64,000 nucleotides of DNA from Silvibacterium bohemicum (GTDB lineage: Bacteria > Acidobacteriota > Terriglobia > Terriglobales > Acidobacteriaceae): contig NZ_LBHJ01000014.1 of NCBI RefSeq assembly GCF_001006305.1, positions 194,931 through 258,930 of the forward strand, written 5' to 3'. How positions within the stretch are numbered: the first letter of the stretch is position 1; every line of letters begins with the position of its first letter. The position numbers and the translations under genes are program-made. A model generated the notes under the pieces. It was not told the origin of the DNA, made no database searches, and worked only from the letters and a program-made list of their open reading frames with translations. Positions 59,387-64,000 of this stretch are shown here, piece by piece.

Positions 59387-60553
59387 ATGCGTAGCGTCGA
59401 ACTGTTCTCAGGATGCGGTGGCTTGGCTCTTGGTCTATCCAAGGCGGGGTTCTCCCATTCCATGATGATCGAGTGGGATGAGGACGCCTTCGCCACACTG
59501 CTCCACAACAAGAGCAACAAAGTGGAGCATGTTCGACACTGGCCAATTTCCAAGGGAGATGTGCGCGAGGTTGATTGGTCCACAGTAGAGGGTGTGGTCG
59601 ATTTGGCGGCGGGCGGGCCCCCGTGCCAGCCCTTCTCCATTGGGGGTAAACATGCGGGACCCGGTGACAGCCGCGATATGTGGCCTGAGGCCATTAGGAC
59701 CGTCCGTGAGCTTCGACCCAAGGCATTCCTCTTCGAGAACGTCCGTGGTCTTCTGCGCCCCGCTTTCACAGACTATCTGCATTGGATCGAAGCGAATCTG
59801 CGTGCGCCACAATTGGAGATTCAGTCCGATGAGAGTATGGCGGAGCATTCAAAACGCCTTCAGGCCGCGGTTGACGACCACCTCTATGACGTGAAGATTC
59901 TTCGCGTCAACGCGGCGGACTATGGCGCTCCTCAGAAGCGCAATCGCGTGATCATCGCTGGAATTCGGAAAGACCTGAAAGTTGCCTTGCATCTTCCGAG
60001 TCCGACGCATTCTCACGCCCGTCTCCTTTGGGATCAATGGATAACCGGCGAATATTGGCAACGGCACGGGATAGCCAAGCCACGCTCGGGGCCTGCTTCC
60101 GCAGCTGACAGGCGGTTGGTGGAGAATCTTCGTGACCGGATGATCGCACCACCCGGTCTTCCCTGGAAAACATGCCGCGACGCGTTTGATGGGCTGGGCA
60201 TCCCCGGAAAAGGTTCATTGTCCAACCATGCTTTTCAGCCTGGAGCTCGTGTTTACCCAGGCCATACGGGCAGCCCTCTCGACGAGCCGGCGAAAGCGTT
60301 AAAAGCTGGAGACCACGGTGTGCCCGGCGGTGAGAACATGCTGGTGTATCCGAATGGCACGGTACGCTATTTCACGGTACGCGAAGCGGCGCGCTTGCAG
60401 GGTATATCTGATGAGTTTGAATTTCCGCGATCGTGGACGGAGAGTATGCGACAGCTTGGGAATGCTGTCCCGGTGCCACTCGCGGAAATCATGGGGAGGG
60501 CTATGTTAGGTTTGTTAAATCAACGAGCCCCCAGGCGCCGCGAGGCAGCATAG
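59387..60553 (+). CDS. C5-cytosine DNA methyltransferase of an Eco29kI-type R-M system
   Basis: A 388-residue methyltransferase: MRSVELFSGCGGLALGLSKA (motif I), AAGGPPCQPFSIGGKHAG with catalytic Cys80, FLFENVRGLL (motif VI), DYGAPQKRNRVIIAGIR (motif VIII), and REAARLQGISDEFEFP and QLGNAVPVPLAE (IX-X). Size and order are normal, without the large insert of the methylase at 42359. It overlaps the restriction gene by one base (TAGTG). By partner, the target is probably CCGCGG, the Eco29kI site, which is an inference. Confidence 0.93.
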   Translation: MRSVELFSGCGGLALGLSKAGFSHSMMIEWDEDAFATLLHNKSNKVEHVRHWPISKGDVREVDWSTVEGVVDLAAGGPPCQPFSIGGKHAGPGDSRDMWPEAIRTVRELRPKAFLFENVRGLLRPAFTDYLHWIEANLRAPQLEIQSDESMAEHSKRLQAAVDDHLYDVKILRVNAADYGAPQKRNRVIIAGIRKDLKVALHLPSPTHSHARLLWDQWITGEYWQRHGIAKPRSGPASAADRRLVENLRDRMIAPPGLPWKTCRDAFDGLGIPGKGSLSNHAFQPGARVYPGHTGSPLDEPAKALKAGDHGVPGGENMLVYPNGTVRYFTVREAARLQGISDEFEFPRSWTESMRQLGNAVPVPLAEIMGRAMLGLLNQRAPRRREAA

Positions 60554-61512
60554 TGCCAGTAAGAAAGAAGTCTTCAAAACCCGTCCCACCAGAACGCGAA
60601 GCGATTGAACGGCTGACGGGAGAAGCGCGGCGCCTCGCTGATCTTATCCCCAATCTTAAGGGCCGCGCGGCTGACCAAACCAGGCATCTGTTACTAGAGG
60701 TCATTGAAGCTCTACGCCAAACGTATGCGGCGCTTGATCCCATTAAAGAGCCTATAGACACCTTTGATCCGTCGAAGCCTTCGATTGCAGGCCGCCTCGT
60801 AGGGCTCGCGCTGGTTGCTCAACCTCTGATCCCCATGTCGCGTCTCGATAAAATGTATGGGTCCGGGGTGTATGCCATCTACTATTTCGGCTCTCACCCG
60901 GCCTATCAAAAGATCAGTGGCACAGAAACTCCCATTTATGTCGGTAAGGCAGATCCAAAGTCTTCCGAAGCGAAGACCGCGCGTGAGCAGGGGCCTCAGT
61001 TGTACGGACGGCTGAAAGATCATCAGAAGGCCATTCGAACCGTTGAAGAGTATGCGATCCAGCATCAGGATCAGAACGCTCTCCATATTGGCGATTTTCA
61101 GTACCGACGGCTGGTGGTCGCTACGAACGCCCAACTAACCGCCGAGCGGTCGCTCATATCTCTGTTCGAGCCGATTTGGAATGAAGACACGAAGATCTGC
61201 TGGGGGATCAGCAAACACGGTGACAGCGCAAAAACGCGGGCCAATGATCGTTCCCCGTGGGATGTACTACATCCTGGCCGAAAGTGGGCCATAAGCGATC
61301 TCCTAAGAGACAAGAAGAGCAAAGAGCAAATTCTTCGAGATATCGACACGCATCTGACGGAGCTTCCTCCTTTTACGGATAAGGAACAGATCATCGATCG
61401 CTTTCTGGACGGCTTCAAGCAGCATGTGGAACTTGAATCGGTCGAAGAAGCGCAGGCTTCGGTTGAAGATGTGGTTCCTGATTACCAACCCGAGGACGAA
61501 GCTACTTCCTGA
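60553..61512 (+). CDS. Eco29kI-type GIY-YIG restriction endonuclease
   Basis: A 319-residue nuclease. The GIY-YIG core is complete: SGVYAIYYFG (105-113), TPIYVGKAD (126-134), then LYGRLKDHQKAI with Arg153 and His157 (same R-x3-H spacing as Eco29kI R104/H108), and TAERSLISLFEPIWN with Glu198. The ~100-residue N-terminal helical part is longer than in Eco29kI. The start is GTG at 60553, overlapping the methylase stop TAG by one base, so protection is translated first. It cuts unmodified DNA; the site is inferred, not shown. Confidence 0.92.
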   Translation: MPVRKKSSKPVPPEREAIERLTGEARRLADLIPNLKGRAADQTRHLLLEVIEALRQTYAALDPIKEPIDTFDPSKPSIAGRLVGLALVAQPLIPMSRLDKMYGSGVYAIYYFGSHPAYQKISGTETPIYVGKADPKSSEAKTAREQGPQLYGRLKDHQKAIRTVEEYAIQHQDQNALHIGDFQYRRLVVATNAQLTAERSLISLFEPIWNEDTKICWGISKHGDSAKTRANDRSPWDVLHPGRKWAISDLLRDKKSKEQILRDIDTHLTELPPFTDKEQIIDRFLDGFKQHVELESVEEAQASVEDVVPDYQPEDEATS

Positions 61513-61544
61513 GCTTCGCATCTGTCCGGTCATATATTTAGTGC

Positions 61545-62021
61545 ATGGCGGCTAAACCAAAACGTCCGAATCCAGCCAAAGCCGTTTCAGGCGACGCGCC
61601 AGTCTCCCCAGAACGTAGCGCGCAAATGGCCTTGGTCAAGGCTAAAGACACAAAGCCAGAGATCAGAGTTCGCAAAGCCGCGCACGCGATGGGGCTTCGC
61701 TATCGACTCAACGTGCGGAAACTTCCAGGCAGCCCGGATCTTGTGTTCCCCGGTCGCAAGGTGGTCCTGTTTGTTCATGGATGCTTTTGGCATCGCCACA
61801 AACGGTGTAAAGCCACGAGGACGCCTAAATCGAGAATCGAATTCTGGGAACAAAAGTTTGCTGAAAACATGGCCAGGGATCAGCGTGCCTACAAAGCATT
61901 GAGAAAAGCGGGATGGAAGATATTCATTGTTTGGGAGTGTGAGACATCACAAATCAACAAGGTGACAGCCATTCTGCAACAGATTCTCTCAGAGGGCATG
62001 AAGCCCGCTAATCCCAAGTAG
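61545..62021 (+). CDS. vsr: Very short patch repair endonuclease
   Basis: A 158-residue Vsr endonuclease that nicks next to T:G mismatches left by deamination of 5-methylcytosine. SPERSAQMALVKAKDTKPEI is the N-terminal arm, GSPDLVFPGRKVVLFVHGCF holds the metal-binding Asp, WHRHKRCKATRTPKS the His and zinc-binding residues, and KAGWKIFIVWECE the final strand. It follows the restriction gene by 32 bp. Its presence next to a C5 methylase is the expected pairing. Confidence 0.93.
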   Translation: MAAKPKRPNPAKAVSGDAPVSPERSAQMALVKAKDTKPEIRVRKAAHAMGLRYRLNVRKLPGSPDLVFPGRKVVLFVHGCFWHRHKRCKATRTPKSRIEFWEQKFAENMARDQRAYKALRKAGWKIFIVWECETSQINKVTAILQQILSEGMKPANPK

Positions 62022-62384
62022 CGAAGGCATTCATTTTAGCGCTAGATGTAATACATGAAAGGTAATGGCGGAGCATCTTTGACCGGCCAAGTCACTCTTA
62101 AGTTCCCCGATGGCATCCGCGAACTTAAGAGTGATCGATTGCCCGTCGTCGAATCTACAGGTGTTGTAATTCAGTCTTGTCAGTGCGAGGACATCTTTCA
62201 AGACTTCCTCTATTTTGGCTTCGCCATGACAAATCTCTACACTCAATGGATTTGGCACCTCCATTCCTGGATACGTGCTGAGGTGAGGTGTTCACCCCTT
62301 TGTCCAAAGGTAAGCATCTGCGCACGTGGCAGCCATACGAGCTTGCGGGAATATTCAGGATGCGGCAGAACAAACGCAGCTGGT
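62022..62384. other. Gene-free gap between convergent genes, with a long perfect hairpin
   Basis: No gene is supported: plus-strand frame 62055-62489 overlaps the ATPase gene and has no family. The gap contains a perfect 13-bp inverted repeat CACTCTTAAGTTC / GAACTTAAGAGTG with a 15-base loop (62093-62133), extendable by one pair. It lies 72 bp past vsr and 252 bp past the ATPase gene and lacks a T-run on either side. Confidence 0.55.
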
Positions 62385-63950
62385 TTAGATTTGGCAATGG
62401 TGCATGTCGGCAATGCCAAAAACGTCTTTGGCGATTTCAAGCAGGTGATCATGATGGGTGAAGAAAAGAACTTGAGTGACTTTCGATAATTCACCCAATA
62501 CTTCCAAGCCGGCGCGGGCTCGATCGTCGTCATAGTTGATGAAAAGATCATCAGCGAGAAACGGCAGCGTTACACCGTTTCGAACGGATTGCTCGATAAC
62601 GGCAACCCGAAGCGACAGGTAAAGCTGATCCTTTGTACCGTCGCTCATAGCATCAAGCGGGACGGTTGACGCTCCGTCGGCGAGGACACCCAACAGTCTT
62701 GGGGTCGAGCCATCGGAATCCACTTCAAGCTTGTCGTAACGGCTTAATGTCAGGTGCCTGAATATATCGCTCGCTCTCGACAACAAGGGACTCTTATCAG
62801 CCTCACGTTGTCTCTCAAGCAACCACTCCAGCAGAACTACCTGCGCCTTCTTGGAGACAAACTCCTCTGATTCGAGAGCTAGATTTGCACGCGCGATTTC
62901 GACGTCAGCCGCAGCCTTTACGGCTTCGTCGCCCTTATCTATCGCTCGAAAGGATTCTTTGGCAATCCCTAGTTCTGTGGCAGCTTCCGTTAGCTGCGTG
63001 TCGAGATCAGCAATCTGCTGCGCGATACCTTCTTCGAGTGCGGCGTCTTCGTCCGACGCTGCCCCCTCAACTTCGGCGAGAAGTGTTTCAAGAGGGAGTC
63101 CATCTCCATTCAGGACAATTTGCGCTGTCAACTCTTCTTTCTCAACTTGGAGCCCTCGGATGGAAGTCGACTCTTCAACGAGGTTCTTTAGACTTTCAAT
63201 GTCCTGTTCTAGCAAGAGCTTTTTGATTGGTAGCAGACTCGCGACGGCCGCGTCCTTGTGCCCAGCCTCGATTTCAACTTCATCTTTAAGCTGAGCTATC
63301 TGCTCGTTAAAGTGCTCGGCCCTAGTCTCTGTAATCCTAGCAGCGGCCAACCGGCGATCGAGTATCAACAGGCAATCCATGGGATCGCTGTTCGAAACCG
63401 CGAGCCGGGCGCCAAGTTCGGAGACTTTCACAGTGAATTGGGTGCAATCCGCGTCCATTGACTTGATCCGGTGTTCGAGATCTAAAGCGGCATCCAACTC
63501 GCTTCGCAATTCCTCATACAGGTCTAACGTAGCTTCGTCGATATCGTCGGGTAGGGCCGCCTCAGAAGTTGACGCTGTAAACTCCGCGAAACCCTCGTTG
63601 AAGACCTTGGCCGCCAGAGCGGCCTTCTGCACAGCAAGTTTCGTCGCAACGGCTAAATCCCGTTTCTCCTTCTCGCGCTGCTCGAACCGGCGGGATTGTC
63701 CTTCCAACTCTTCCAAGCGAGCTTCTGCAATCTCTAATGCCTCCGCAAACATTTGGATTTCAAGCGGGATCGTCTCTTGCGAGACTTTCCGCAATGAAGT
63801 GAGCGCGTGTACTTTTTCATCTGTGAGACGTGTGACATTTTCCGAATTGGCTAGAACGGTCGCGTGTTGGTCAACTGCCGCCTGTAGTTTTTTGATCCAG
63901 TCGCGCAGGTTTAGTGGGTCCAACTGATGGGCCTGGAAAAACAGTGCCAC
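62385..63950 (-). CDS. SMC/YhaN-like ATPase, C-terminal part (N-terminal half missing)
   Basis: A 521-residue frame starting with GTG at 63950. Most of it is coiled coil (residues ~15-390, with a QSRRFEQREKEKRDLAVATK stretch). The C-terminus has an ABC-type signature (AMSDGTKDQLYLSLRVAVIE), a Walker B-like strand (LPFLADDLFINYDDDRARAG) and FFTHHDHLLEIAKDVFG, all as in YhaN and SbcC/RecN-like ATPases. The P-loop half is absent. A TAA directly precedes the GTG, and the same frame beyond it is open to the window edge, so a nonsense mutation has probably split the gene. Next to the R-M genes it is likely a defence or repair ATPase. Confidence 0.7.
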   Translation of the reverse strand: MALFFQAHQLDPLNLRDWIKKLQAAVDQHATVLANSENVTRLTDEKVHALTSLRKVSQETIPLEIQMFAEALEIAEARLEELEGQSRRFEQREKEKRDLAVATKLAVQKAALAAKVFNEGFAEFTASTSEAALPDDIDEATLDLYEELRSELDAALDLEHRIKSMDADCTQFTVKVSELGARLAVSNSDPMDCLLILDRRLAAARITETRAEHFNEQIAQLKDEVEIEAGHKDAAVASLLPIKKLLLEQDIESLKNLVEESTSIRGLQVEKEELTAQIVLNGDGLPLETLLAEVEGAASDEDAALEEGIAQQIADLDTQLTEAATELGIAKESFRAIDKGDEAVKAAADVEIARANLALESEEFVSKKAQVVLLEWLLERQREADKSPLLSRASDIFRHLTLSRYDKLEVDSDGSTPRLLGVLADGASTVPLDAMSDGTKDQLYLSLRVAVIEQSVRNGVTLPFLADDLFINYDDDRARAGLEVLGELSKVTQVLFFTHHDHLLEIAKDVFGIADMHHCQI

Positions 63951-64000
63951 TTAGATGGTTAGCCTTTGGCCTGTTTTTGATTCAGTCAGATCGCGGCTAG

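Noticed and set aside
62055..62489. A 144-codon plus-strand frame after vsr
   Set aside because: It runs over a perfect hairpin and into the antisense of the ATPase gene; no family and no ribosome site.
1..64000. CRISPR arrays, rRNA genes and classical IS elements with DDE transposases
   Set aside because: None seen: no regularly spaced repeats, no rRNA-like stretches, no DDE transposase motifs in any convincing frame.

Overview
The window looks like chromosomal (or large-plasmid) DNA of an Acidobacteriota member of the Terriglobia type. This is an inference from family content: a 1.1-kb-codon protein with an OmpR-type winged helix fused to a Ser/Thr kinase and TPRs, many small VOC, SRPBCC and alpha/beta-hydrolase proteins, and moderate GC. 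No rRNA, tRNA or CRISPR array was seen.

Region 1 (1-31.15 kb) is ordinary accessory metabolism. It starts with a broken-off MDR reductase, a PanE-like reductase, DUF302 and NTF2-like proteins, then a minus-strand stress cluster (VOC, azoreductase AzoR, Dps, two hydrolases) with a divergent AraC regulator. Next come a histidine kinase and the winged-helix/kinase/TPR sensor. A tightly coupled operon (UbiD-family decarboxylase, LLM flavin oxidoreductase, VOC protein, UbiX prenyl-FMN synthase) probably decarboxylates an aromatic acid. It lies between two copies of a duplicated block, the second largely decayed. Downstream are two SRPBCC paralogues, a ThrE-type exporter and an MdtP-YtcA-MdtN-MdtO-like tripartite efflux operon that would suit aromatic acid export.

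Region 2 (31.17-52.3 kb) is a single minus-strand run of about 21 kb encoding a conjugation apparatus: VirB2, B3, B4, B9, B10, a VirB7-like lipoprotein too short to be found by length, B5, B6 and B8, then a receiver-like protein, a C5 methylase, SSB, accessory proteins, VirD4 and VirB11. No standard relaxase is recognisable. Inside the run sits a 3.5-kb module of two tyrosine recombinases bracketed by 93/94-bp inverted repeats, one of which encodes the N-terminus of a second, frameshifted SSB.

Region 3 (52.3-59 kb) carries maintenance and control functions: an N6-adenine/N4-cytosine-type DNA methylase, two ParB/RepB-like proteins coupled to a large serine recombinase, small RHH and HTH proteins, and several palindromic sites. 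Three sets of non-coding signals occur in pairs: a structured leader before ssb and before the methylase gene; a double palindrome plus an 8-mer before virB2 and before the HTH gene; and a 23-bp palindrome on either side of the parB operon. These shared signals suggest that transfer, excision and maintenance genes are controlled together.

Region 4 (59.2-64 kb) is a defence island: an RHH protein, a C5 methylase, an Eco29kI-type GIY-YIG restriction enzyme and Vsr in one strand, facing an SMC/YhaN-like ATPase fragment that lacks its N-terminal half in this frame.
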